From positions 124,001 to 188,000 of the forward strand of contig NZ_JBBELO010000039.1 of assembly GCF_037404875.1 (NCBI RefSeq): 64,000 bases of DNA. Direction: 5' to 3'. The notes beneath the pieces were generated by a model. That model searched no databases. It saw only the letters and a list, made by a program, of their open reading frames with translations, and had not been told where the DNA came from. This stretch comes from Orlajensenia sp037404875. Its GTDB lineage: Bacteria > Actinomycetota > Actinomycetes > Actinomycetales > Microbacteriaceae. Below, piece by piece: positions 16,967-24,471 of this stretch (positions are counted from its first letter, which is position 1; every line of letters begins with the position of its first letter). Position numbers and translations under genes: made by a program.

Positions 16967-17542
16967 ATGCGATACACCCAGGCCGAGCTGGCGGCGTTCG
17001 CGGGCGGCACGCTCCCCGATCTGATCCCGGAGAACACGCGGCTGCTGATCGCGGGGATCAACCCCGGGTTGCTCACCGTCGCCGTGCAGGCGCACTTCGC
17101 ACGCCCGGGAAACCGCTTCTGGCCGGCGCTCTATCGCGCCGGCATCGTCGATCGGCTCATCGACGCCTCCGAGGGCTTCCATCCTGACGACATCCGGCAT
17201 CTCGAGGCGCGCGGCATCGGCCTCACCTGCATCGTGCCGCAGGCGACCGCACGCGCCGACGAGCTGTCGACGGCTCAACTGCATGCGGGCGGCGCGGCTC
17301 TGCGCGACCGCGTCGCGAGAGTGCGCCCTCGGGTGCTGGCGGTGCTCGGCATCGGGGCCTACCGCACGGCATTCGGTGACCCGTCGGCACGCGTGGGCAG
17401 GCAGCCACGGGACTGGCAGCGCACCCAGGTGTGGGTGGCTCCCAACCCCAGCGGCCTGAACGCCCATTCCACGCTCGCCGACCTCGCATCCGCCTACCGC
17501 GAGATCGCGATCGCGGCGGGAATCCCGCCCTACCCCGTCTGA
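16967..17542 (+). CDS. mug: Mismatch-specific uracil/thymine DNA glycosylase (Mug/TDG family)
   Basis: The 191-residue protein has LIAGINPGLLTVAVQAHFARPGNRFWPALY, the GINPG motif with the catalytic Asn, and VAPNPSGLNAH, the mismatch-wedging motif. This matches Mug/TDG enzymes that excise uracil or thymine opposite guanine and etheno-cytosine. GGGAGGATT upstream gives a good start. Confidence 0.92.
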   Translation: MRYTQAELAAFAGGTLPDLIPENTRLLIAGINPGLLTVAVQAHFARPGNRFWPALYRAGIVDRLIDASEGFHPDDIRHLEARGIGLTCIVPQATARADELSTAQLHAGGAALRDRVARVRPRVLAVLGIGAYRTAFGDPSARVGRQPRDWQRTQVWVAPNPSGLNAHSTLADLASAYREIAIAAGIPPYPV

Positions 17543-17560
17543 GCGGGAAGGTTCACAGAA

Positions 17561-17581
17561 AGCGCCGAAGGCGACGGCGCT
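17561..17581. terminator. Hairpin between convergent genes
   Basis: AGCGCCG (17561-17567) and CGGCGCT (17575-17581) form a 7-bp stem with a 7-base loop between mug and the convergent small gene. It just overlaps the latter's stop codon. No U-tract is present. Confidence 0.5.
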
Positions 17582-17765
17582 ATCGGCTCCTGCCCCACCA
17601 GGTCGTACGGCGGGAACGCTCCGCCTTGGCCACGCGCGTGGCCTCGGCGAAGATGGCCTCGACGGCCGTTCGATCGCGCAGGTCGGGCGCCTCGATCTTC
17701 TCGTACCCGGTCACGCGCACGCGGCCGACCCGGTCGGGAACCCCGGCAATGGATACCGTGCTCAT
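17580..17765 (-). CDS. Small basic hypothetical protein
   Basis: A 61-residue protein starting MSTVSIAGVPDRVGRVRVTGYEKIEAP and ending basic (RTTWWGRSR). No domain is recognised. TAGGAT (17772-17777) ends six bases upstream of the ATG, the leaderless spacing found elsewhere, which supports it as a real gene. The box overlaps the stop of the upstream GAF gene. Confidence 0.6.
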   Translation of the reverse strand: MSTVSIAGVPDRVGRVRVTGYEKIEAPDLRDRTAVEAIFAEATRVAKAERSRRTTWWGRSR

Positions 17766-17774
17766 GTCGTGATC

Positions 17775-18599
17775 CTACCCTTCGACAGGTGAGAGGTGCT
17801 CACGCTCGCTCTTCGGAAACGCCAGCGCGAACGCCACTGCGAGTATCTCGGCGACCACCGACACGATCTGCACCTCGGTGTCCTGGAACTGCTCCTGCTC
17901 AGGCGAGTCGACGTTGAGCATGCCGTAGGCGTAACCGTCGTTGCTCACGAGGGGGACGGACACGAACGACAGCCACTCGGCACTCTCGCGATCCCAGCCC
18001 GGCGGCGGGTCTTCCCGGCGGTTCCGTGCGACGAGCACGTCGCCGTGCTTCACCCGCTGGAGCGCGAGGTCGGCACCCGGTCGTCCGGCGAGGAACTCGC
18101 CCGGCGGCTCGCCCCGCCCGCCGTACCCCACGACGCGAAGGGCACCGCCATCGGCATCCATCCCGTAGACGGCTGCCCTGGCACGGTCGACATGGCGAAG
18201 CAGCAGGGTCGCCAACGCCCACGAGGCCGCGTCGGCGACGGTCTTCAGGTGCGCCGCCCGGTTTTCGACAGTCATGTCGGGCATCTCCGACACCTTGGCC
18301 AGTACCGGCTTCAGCGCATCTTTCATCGCGACGCGCACCTTGGCGATGTCGCCGGTGTTGCGCGCCTCGGTGAGGTCGACCCGCCACCCCCAGAGCACCT
18401 GCACGACGATTCCGAGCAGGATGAGCAGCCACCCGAGCAGGGTGAGGAACCACGCCCAACTGAAGCCCTCGACGAAATCGCCCCTGGCGTCTTTGCGGGC
18501 CTCCAGCACCAGTCCGCCCGCGGCGACGATGCCCAGCACGAGGATGCGCAGAACGGTGAGACCGAACCGATTCCATCCCCCGGGAACGCGTGCTGACAT
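17775..18599 (-). CDS. GAF-domain membrane protein
   Basis: The 274-residue protein has two N-terminal membrane segments (about 14-33 and 47-68), then a linker and a C-terminal GAF-like domain. The domain includes SFVSVPLVSNDGYAYGMLNVDSPEQEQFQDTEVQIVSVVAEIL. GAF domains bind small ligands or sense redox state. No output domain is attached. TACCCT ends six bases before the ATG (leaderless pattern). Confidence 0.8.
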   Translation of the reverse strand: MSARVPGGWNRFGLTVLRILVLGIVAAGGLVLEARKDARGDFVEGFSWAWFLTLLGWLLILLGIVVQVLWGWRVDLTEARNTGDIAKVRVAMKDALKPVLAKVSEMPDMTVENRAAHLKTVADAASWALATLLLRHVDRARAAVYGMDADGGALRVVGYGGRGEPPGEFLAGRPGADLALQRVKHGDVLVARNRREDPPPGWDRESAEWLSFVSVPLVSNDGYAYGMLNVDSPEQEQFQDTEVQIVSVVAEILAVAFALAFPKSEREHLSPVEG

Positions 18600-18646
18600 G
18601 AGAAAAGGGTACCGAGCACCCCCGACGCCGAGGCGGGAATGGACGC

Positions 18647-20356
18647 TCAGCGGCGACGGCCGGCGAGCAGCGCATGCAGCAGCGGGAGCAGCGAGGCGGC
18701 CATCAGCACCGTGCCGAGCACCGCGTCGGAGGGCCGGAGGACCGCCCCGGCCACGACCAACCCGCCGAAGAGCAGCGCGGAGACGATACGCCGCCCCGTT
18801 CGTTCCAGCCGGGCGGCCCACCGCTCCATGCTGGGGTTGGCGACAGGCAGGGAACCGTCTTCCAGACGCGTGAGCAGGGCGTCGACCCGTTGGGGCAGGC
18901 GCCGGGCGATGCCGGCGAGTTCGAGTGCCTGTTGCGCGAGGTCTTGCACCACGTTGCCGCGCTCCTCGCGCAGCAGTCGAGCCGCATACGGCTCGATCGA
19001 GTCCCACAGGTTGAAGGCGGGATCCAGCGCGCTGCACACCCCCGAGGTCAGCGACATCGCGCGAATGATGAGAAGGAAGTGCTCGGGCAGTTGGAACGGC
19101 AGGGAACGCACGACGTCGCCGAACTGCTCGGCGAAGTCCCGGAACTCACGCGGGTCGACCTCGCGCAGTTCGGCGAAGCCCATGCCACCGAAGCGGGCGA
19201 ACAGGGCGGTCATCGCTCGTTCCAGTTCCGCCGTCTCGGCCGAGGGAAGGAGCACGCCGAGCTCCCGCATCCCGTCGAGCAGGCCCTTGCCGTCCCGCGA
19301 GGCGGCCGCGATGAGCAGTTTGCGCAGGCCGCTCCGAGTGCCGGCGGGGACCTCGCCCATCATGCCGAAGTCGATGAAGGTCAGAGTCCACGCCGTCGTG
19401 CCCGAACCGTCCCTGATGGGAGTGACGAAGATGTTCCCCGGATGCGGATCGGCGTGGAAGTATCCGTTCGAGAACAGCTGGTCGAACATGACCGCCGCGA
19501 ACACCGGGGCCACCTGCGCCGGGTCGATGCCGGCGGCGCGCAACGCCGGCGCATCGGCGATCTTGATGGCCGTCACGTCTTCAAGGGTGAGCACTCGGCG
19601 AGTGGTGCGCTCCCAGACGACGGCGGGAACGCTGACACGGTCATCATCTGCGAAGTCGGCGGCGAATCGTTCTGCTCCCGCCGCCTCGTGCAGGTAGTCG
19701 ATCTCCTCGAGGCTCGTCTGCGCGAATTCGGCCACGAGGGCTCGCGTGTCGACGCGGTCGGAGACCAGCCGAACGTGGCTCAGCCAGCCGGCGACCCTGC
19801 GCAATGCCGCCAGGTCGACGTCGACGATCGCGTCGATGCCCGGTCGTTGCACCTTCACGACCGCGCCGCCGAATCCCACGTCGTCGACGTCGGCCGGCGC
19901 GAGCCGGGCGCGGTGCGCCTGGCCGAGCGAGGCGGCGGCGACCGGCGCCGTCTCGACGTTCGCGAAGGCACGCTCGAGCGGCATGCCGAGTTCCCGCTCC
20001 GCGAGCACCTGGATGGCACCGAACGACACCGGCGGCACCTCGTCTTGCAGCCCCTCGAGTTCCGCCGTGATCTCCGGCGGCAGTACGTCCAGGCGCGACG
20101 ACATGAACTGGCCGACCTTGATCATGAGGCCGCCGAGCTCGACCGCGAGCGCGTGGAAGCGCTGGGCGAAGCGCCGCATCCGTCGCGAGCGCGTGCGCGC
20201 CGCGAGCCCCGCGAGCCCGATACGGGGAAGCACGAGTTCGAACCACCAGGTCACCGCCAGATGCCAGCCGGCGAACCGCAGGATGCGGCGGTAACGGGCC
20301 CGAGTGCCACCGGCGCCGGCACGCGGAGCTTCGCCGGGGCGACCGGCCGAGGGCAC
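18647..20356 (-). CDS. ABC1/UbiB (AarF) family atypical kinase
   Basis: The 569-residue protein has the ABC1 kinase-like core: ELGGLMIKVGQFMSSRLDVLPPEITAELEGLQDEVPP (the KxGQ motif), AAASLGQAHRA, GAVVKVQRPG, then FHADPHPGNIF (catalytic-loop-like) and LTFIDFGMMG (DFG-like). Two C-terminal membrane segments anchor it. These proteins act in quinone or isoprenoid lipid homeostasis. The GTG at 20356 lies four bases after the PadR stop, so it is the second gene of a PadR operon. Confidence 0.87.
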   Translation of the reverse strand: MPSAGRPGEAPRAGAGGTRARYRRILRFAGWHLAVTWWFELVLPRIGLAGLAARTRSRRMRRFAQRFHALAVELGGLMIKVGQFMSSRLDVLPPEITAELEGLQDEVPPVSFGAIQVLAERELGMPLERAFANVETAPVAAASLGQAHRARLAPADVDDVGFGGAVVKVQRPGIDAIVDVDLAALRRVAGWLSHVRLVSDRVDTRALVAEFAQTSLEEIDYLHEAAGAERFAADFADDDRVSVPAVVWERTTRRVLTLEDVTAIKIADAPALRAAGIDPAQVAPVFAAVMFDQLFSNGYFHADPHPGNIFVTPIRDGSGTTAWTLTFIDFGMMGEVPAGTRSGLRKLLIAAASRDGKGLLDGMRELGVLLPSAETAELERAMTALFARFGGMGFAELREVDPREFRDFAEQFGDVVRSLPFQLPEHFLLIIRAMSLTSGVCSALDPAFNLWDSIEPYAARLLREERGNVVQDLAQQALELAGIARRLPQRVDALLTRLEDGSLPVANPSMERWAARLERTGRRIVSALLFGGLVVAGAVLRPSDAVLGTVLMAASLLPLLHALLAGRRR

Positions 20357-20360
20357 CTCG

Positions 20361-20900
20361 TCAGCCTTGGGCGAGGATCGAGTACAGCCGACGGCGCGCC
20401 TCATCCAGGGCGGTGACCGCCTGCTGCACCTGCTCCGGGGAGCCGGTGCGCGCCACCTGGGCGGCGGCCTGCGCGAGCGCGACGCCCGCCTTCGGAAGCG
20501 CTCCGAAAGACCCGCCCTCCGTGCCCGCATCCCACGGCGTGCTCCCGCCGGAACCGGCGACCTCGACGTGGCCTGCCTCGGTGAGGGCGTAGGTCTTGCG
20601 GCCGTTCGACTCGACAGCGGCGACGAGGCCCTCGTCGGCGAGCAATTGCAGGGTCGGGTAGACAGAACCTGCGCTGGGCTTCCAACTGCCACCGCTGCGC
20701 TCTTCGATCTCCCGGATGATCTGGTAGCCGTGCATCGGCTGCTCGGCGAGCAGCGCCAGCACCGCCGCGCGCACGTCGCCGCGACCGACACGTGTGCCCA
20801 CGCGCTTCTCGAACGTCGTGCGCAGCTGTTCCATCAGCTGCCACACGCCCTCCGGCCGATTGCCCGCGCCGAACCCACCGGCCGAGAACGAACCACTCAT
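20361..20900 (-). CDS. PadR family transcriptional regulator
   Basis: The 179-residue protein has a Gly-rich start, then a winged helix: RGDVRAAVLALLAEQPMHGYQIIREIEERSGGSWKPSAGSVYPTLQLLADEGLV, then VESNGRKTYALTEAG. A helical tail mediates dimerisation. GAAGAGG lies close upstream of the ATG. It probably represses its own operon with the ABC1 kinase through the tandem site at 20921-20940. Confidence 0.92.
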   Translation of the reverse strand: MSGSFSAGGFGAGNRPEGVWQLMEQLRTTFEKRVGTRVGRGDVRAAVLALLAEQPMHGYQIIREIEERSGGSWKPSAGSVYPTLQLLADEGLVAAVESNGRKTYALTEAGHVEVAGSGGSTPWDAGTEGGSFGALPKAGVALAQAAAQVARTGSPEQVQQAVTALDEARRRLYSILAQG

Positions 20901-20920
20901 GACAACCTCTTCCGCTGATC

Positions 20921-20940
20921 CTGAACGATACTCAACGATA
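20921..20940. promoter_or_regulatory. Tandem 10-bp repeat, likely PadR operator
   Basis: CTGAACGATA and CTCAACGATA lie head to tail, 9 of 10 identical and one helical turn apart, 21 bases upstream of the PadR start. They read TATCGTT twice on the PadR strand. The site also faces the divergent hydrolase gene. Confidence 0.6.
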
Positions 20941-21165
20941 TAGCGGCACCGCGGCGCGCGATAGGCCGTTCGACCTCCCGTTCCTCACCCGATCACCGCT
21001 GCCGGAAATTTCCTGACGATCCCTCGACATCTGTGGCACGCTGATCACGACCGCGGTGCCGTGCTCGCTGCCGAGCACGCGGTGCGCGCGATCGCCCGAG
21101 CGCGGCGATCACGCCCTCCCCGTCGCGTCGCTGAGAACCGCATCCGATCGGAAGGAAAGAGCACC

Positions 21166-21903
21166 ATGGCCGCAACACCCGATTCCCCGACCGTCGTACT
21201 GGTACACGGAGCGTTCGCCGACGCCGGCAGCTGGGTGCCCGTCATCGAGCGCCTGCAGGCCGCGGGCGTCCACGTCGCGGCGCCCGCGCTGCTGATGCGG
21301 GGGCTGGGCTCGGATTCCGCCTACATCGCGAGCGTGTTCGCCCAGATTCCCGGGCCGGTGCTGGCCGTCGGGCACTCCTACGGCGGCGCCGTCATCAGCA
21401 GTGCCGCCACGCAGGCCGCGAATGTGAAGGGGCTCGTGCTCGTATCGGGCTTCGCCCCCGAAGAGGATGAGGTGCTCGGCGAGGTCGAGGGAACCTCGCG
21501 CGACAGCGCTCTCGGACCGGCACTCATCCAGGCGCAGTTCCCCACGGGAAACGGTGACGAGACCGCGGTCGAGCTGTACGTCGATCCCGAGAAGTTCCCC
21601 GCAGTATTCGGAGGGGACCTTCCCGAGTCCCAGGCGCGGGCCTTCGCGGCCTCGCAGCGGCCGATCGCGGCGGCGGCCTTCGACGAGAAATCGGGAGCGC
21701 CGGCGTGGAAGCACCTTCCGACCTGGTCGGTCGTCGCCACCGGCGACAAGGCCGCGGGATCCGACGTGCTGCTCTCGATGGCACGGCGGGCGAACGCGGA
21801 ACTGCTCGAGCTGGAAGGCTCCCACCTCATCATGGTCTCGCAGCCGGATGCGGTGACCGACGTCATCCTGCGCGCGCTCGAATCCGTGGGAGGCGCGCGA
21901 TGA
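21166..21903 (+). CDS. Alpha/beta hydrolase, paralogue of 9992-10744
   Basis: The 245-residue protein has TVVLVHGAFADAGSW, VLAVGHSYGGAVISS with the nucleophile Ser, and ELEGSHLIMVSQPD with the late His. It is a clear paralogue of the hydrolase at 9992. GGAAGGAAA upstream gives a good start. Its TGA overlaps the ATG of the cupin gene, so both are co-translated. Confidence 0.87.
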   Translation: MAATPDSPTVVLVHGAFADAGSWVPVIERLQAAGVHVAAPALLMRGLGSDSAYIASVFAQIPGPVLAVGHSYGGAVISSAATQAANVKGLVLVSGFAPEEDEVLGEVEGTSRDSALGPALIQAQFPTGNGDETAVELYVDPEKFPAVFGGDLPESQARAFAASQRPIAAAAFDEKSGAPAWKHLPTWSVVATGDKAAGSDVLLSMARRANAELLELEGSHLIMVSQPDAVTDVILRALESVGGAR

Positions 21904-22259
21904 CGGATCAGCAGCCGGTCGACGAGCTCGCCGCGAAGCTCAAGCGCACCGAGCTGCAGCACCAGGCCTCCTCGATTCCCGGCAGGGACATCGTTCAGGT
22001 GCTCACCGAGATTCCCGAGGGCGTCGAATCTGGTTGGCACACGCATCCGGGTGAGGAGGTGGGCTACATCCTCGCCGGCACGGTCGAGATGCGCATCGAC
22101 GGCCAACCGACGCTCACCCTGCACGCGGGCGACCCGTTCCTGATGCCGCCGGGAACGCCCCACAACGCGCGCGACCTCGGTCCGGGAACCGGCATGATGC
22201 TCTCGACCTACATCGTCGACCCGTCCAAGTCCTTGGCGACGTTCGTGAAGGTGGACTGA
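21900..22259 (+). CDS. Small cupin-domain protein
   Basis: The 119-residue single cupin has SGWHTHPGEEVGYILAGTVEMRIDG (motif 1 with two His and a Glu) and GDPFLMPPGTPHNARDL (motif 2). It could bind a metal and act as a small enzyme or binding protein. It is translationally coupled to the upstream hydrolase (ATGA), suggesting a shared substrate. Confidence 0.88.
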   Translation: MTDQQPVDELAAKLKRTELQHQASSIPGRDIVQVLTEIPEGVESGWHTHPGEEVGYILAGTVEMRIDGQPTLTLHAGDPFLMPPGTPHNARDLGPGTGMMLSTYIVDPSKSLATFVKVD

Positions 22260-22322
22260 CACCACGCGACGGCGCCCGCCATCATCCTCCGGTCGACGGC
22301 GAGCCGGCGGCGAACCGTACGC

Positions 22323-22697
22323 TCACAGCCTGCGCTGCTCGATGGCGTCGATCATCGTCGTCAGGCGGATGCGCTCCCTCTTCATCCGCTGTCCCCCGGC
22401 GTACGTCCTGGCGAACGCCTCGGCGATATCGACGGGATCCTCTCCGAGGATCACGCGCACCGGCGTGCCGTCGATGACCGCGAGCTGCCAGAGGTCGGCC
22501 TCATCGCTCGTCAGCCTCGCCAGGGCACCCGCATCCATCCGCGTGGGCAAGCGCACGCAGTAGCGGTGAAGAGCCATTGCGGCACTCCGGTACGGCTCCG
22601 GAAGCGCCGTGAGGCGACTCAGCGACTGCCGGTAGCGCGCCCTGCGTCGCAGGTCGGTGGCAATCCGGTCCATCCAGTTCGCGGCCAATTCGCTCAC
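22323..22697 (-). CDS. DUF1048-like helical protein
   Basis: The 124-residue helical protein ends with VRVILGEDPVDIAEAFARTYAGGQRMKRERIRLTTMIDAIE, which resembles the DUF1048 family, often found beside PadR regulators. I am only moderately sure of the family. The GTG start sits against a GAGGAGG run with too little spacing, so a start at 22673 (MDRIATDL) is possible. It diverges from the LysR gene. Confidence 0.65.
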   Translation of the reverse strand: MSELAANWMDRIATDLRRRARYRQSLSRLTALPEPYRSAAMALHRYCVRLPTRMDAGALARLTSDEADLWQLAVIDGTPVRVILGEDPVDIAEAFARTYAGGQRMKRERIRLTTMIDAIEQRRL

Positions 22698-22806
22698 CCT
22701 CCTCGTTCGTCTCGTTGTTCTCTAGCCTCGAGCCGCCGAATGGTCGCATCAACGGCCGATCACGATACGATCGTTCACCCGTGTATTCACGATGGAAGTG
22801 GCGGCA

Positions 22807-23685
22807 ATGGAACTGCGCGACATCGAGATCTTCCTCACGCTCGCCGAGGAACTCCACTTCGGCCGAACGGCCGAGCGACTGCACGTCTCCGTGTCGCGGG
22901 TGAGCCAGGCCATTCGCTCTCAGGAGACGGAGATCGACGCACCGCTCTTCATCCGGTCGAGCCGTCGCGTCGAATTGACGCCCGTGGGCGCCGCGCTTCG
23001 GGTCGGGCTCGAGCCTGCCTACGAGGGCATCCGCCGCTCCATCGCCGACGTCGTCGCGATGGCGCGGCTATCGGCCGAGACACTGACGATCGGCGTGCAA
23101 GGTGCGCAGGCCCACGAACTCGAGCCCGTTCTCACGTCGTTCCGCGCGGCACATCCGCTCGCGGACGTGCGGTTTCGAGAGGTGTACTTCACCGACCCGT
23201 TCAGCGCGCTCCGGCGAGGCGAGGTCGACGTGGTGACGGCTTGGCTGCCCGTTGAGGAAGCCGACCTCGTGGTCGCGTGCGTGCTGCGCGAGGAGCCGCT
23301 GAACCTCATGATGTCGGCGCGGCATCCGCTCGCCGGTCTCCCCGAGGTGCCGCTCGAGGCACTCGGCGATCTTGTCATTCCTGATGTGGTGGGGCCCGCA
23401 CCTGCACAATGGCTCGCCGCCGTGCTGCCGCAGACCACACCGTCAGGGCGCCCGATCAGGCGCGAGCACTCGGTGTCGACCTTTCAGGAAGTCTTGGCCG
23501 TTGTCGCGTCGGGCGAGGCCGTCTCCCCTGTCCCCGATGAAGGCCGACGCTACTATCCGCGGCCGGGCATCGCCTACGTGCCCTTCGCTGACGCCGAGCC
23601 CGTCCGGTGGGCACTCATCCGGCGACGGGAGCCGCTGACGCCGCTCGTCTCGTCCTTCGTCTCATTCGCCCGGCGTGGGTCGTGA
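22807..23685 (+). CDS. LysR family transcriptional regulator
   Basis: The 292-residue protein has the LysR winged helix MELRDIEIFLTLAEELHFGRTAERLHVSVSRVSQAIRSQE. Its substrate-binding domain includes LTIGVQGAQAHELEPVLTSF. I start at 22807 because GGAAG lies 10 bases upstream; an ATG at 22792 is also in frame. The target may be the divergent DUF1048-like gene. The effector is unknown. Confidence 0.9.
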   Translation: MELRDIEIFLTLAEELHFGRTAERLHVSVSRVSQAIRSQETEIDAPLFIRSSRRVELTPVGAALRVGLEPAYEGIRRSIADVVAMARLSAETLTIGVQGAQAHELEPVLTSFRAAHPLADVRFREVYFTDPFSALRRGEVDVVTAWLPVEEADLVVACVLREEPLNLMMSARHPLAGLPEVPLEALGDLVIPDVVGPAPAQWLAAVLPQTTPSGRPIRREHSVSTFQEVLAVVASGEAVSPVPDEGRRYYPRPGIAYVPFADAEPVRWALIRRREPLTPLVSSFVSFARRGS

Positions 23686-23791
23686 CGCCGGCTCCTCGCC
23701 GATCGTGCGCACGAGATGCAACGCAGTGGTAGGAGGGCGGCCAGGGCGTCACCGGCCGAGCGGCGGATGCTCAGGCGACCGATTGCGAGGA

Positions 23792-24259
23792 TCAGGCGCC
23801 CAGCAGTTGCACGATGCGATATTCGACGAGTTCACCCATGGCGAGCGCCGTGGTCGTGCGTTTCACGCCGTCGATCGCCAGGATGCGTCCGGCAACGCGG
23901 TAGAGGTCGTCTGCGTCGCGGGCCACGACGTGGACGAGCAGGTCGGCGACGCCGGAAAGGCCGTGCACCTGCAAGACTTCGGGAACCTCGGCGAGGGTCG
24001 ACGAGACCACTGCGAGCTTGCGTTGGGTGACGGTCGTGAAGATGAAGGCCTGCAACGGGAAGCCCAGGTACGCCGGATCGATCCGTCGCTCCACTGAACG
24101 CAGGGTCTTCTCCTCACGGTATCGCGCGAGGCGTGCTCTGACTGTATTGCGGGCGAGGCCGGTCGCTTCGGAGATGGCAAGGTTCGTCGCATCCGGATTC
24201 GCCGCGAGGTGCTTCAGCACGGCGACGTCGATCCCGTCCGCCAGGCGTCGACTGGTCAT
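23792..24259 (-). CDS. Lrp/AsnC family transcriptional regulator
   Basis: The 155-residue protein has an N-terminal helix-turn-helix (LKHLAANPDATNLAISEATGLARNTVRARLARY) and a C-terminal RAM-type ligand domain (VHGLSGVADLLVHVVARDADDLYRV). AAGGG nine bases upstream supports the ATG at 24259 over a GTG at 24268. It diverges from an AceE-like gene and probably controls it through the TGCGCA array between them. Confidence 0.92.
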   Translation of the reverse strand: MTSRRLADGIDVAVLKHLAANPDATNLAISEATGLARNTVRARLARYREEKTLRSVERRIDPAYLGFPLQAFIFTTVTQRKLAVVSSTLAEVPEVLQVHGLSGVADLLVHVVARDADDLYRVAGRILAIDGVKRTTTALAMGELVEYRIVQLLGA

Positions 24260-24304
24260 AGTGGTCACCCTTCTCGCACATCCGATGAAGCGCTGTGACC
24301 ATTA

Positions 24305-24373
24305 TGCGCATTTTCGGGCTTATCTGTTGCGCAGGAGTCCCATTAGTGGTCGGCTCATCCACAGCGATGCGCA
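24305..24373. promoter_or_regulatory. Array of palindromic TGCGCA sites between Lrp and E1 genes
   Basis: TGCGCA occurs at 24305-24310 (within the palindrome ATGCGCAT), 24328-24333 and 24368-24373, in a 212-base divergent region. Lrp/AsnC proteins bind such repeated sites as octamers. The match is by position and symmetry only. Confidence 0.5.
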
Positions 24374-24471
24374 AATCTCGCGCACCGCCGCCCTCTCCAC
24401 AAGGGAGTTCCACTGCCGTGAGGCCATCACCCTCGCTGACGGCCTCAACCGGCTGACGTCTGGAGACGATG

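Noticed and set aside
18647..20791. 714-residue reading of the ABC1 kinase
   Set aside because: The first part runs out of frame through the PadR gene; GTG 20356 gives a normal ABC1 protein.
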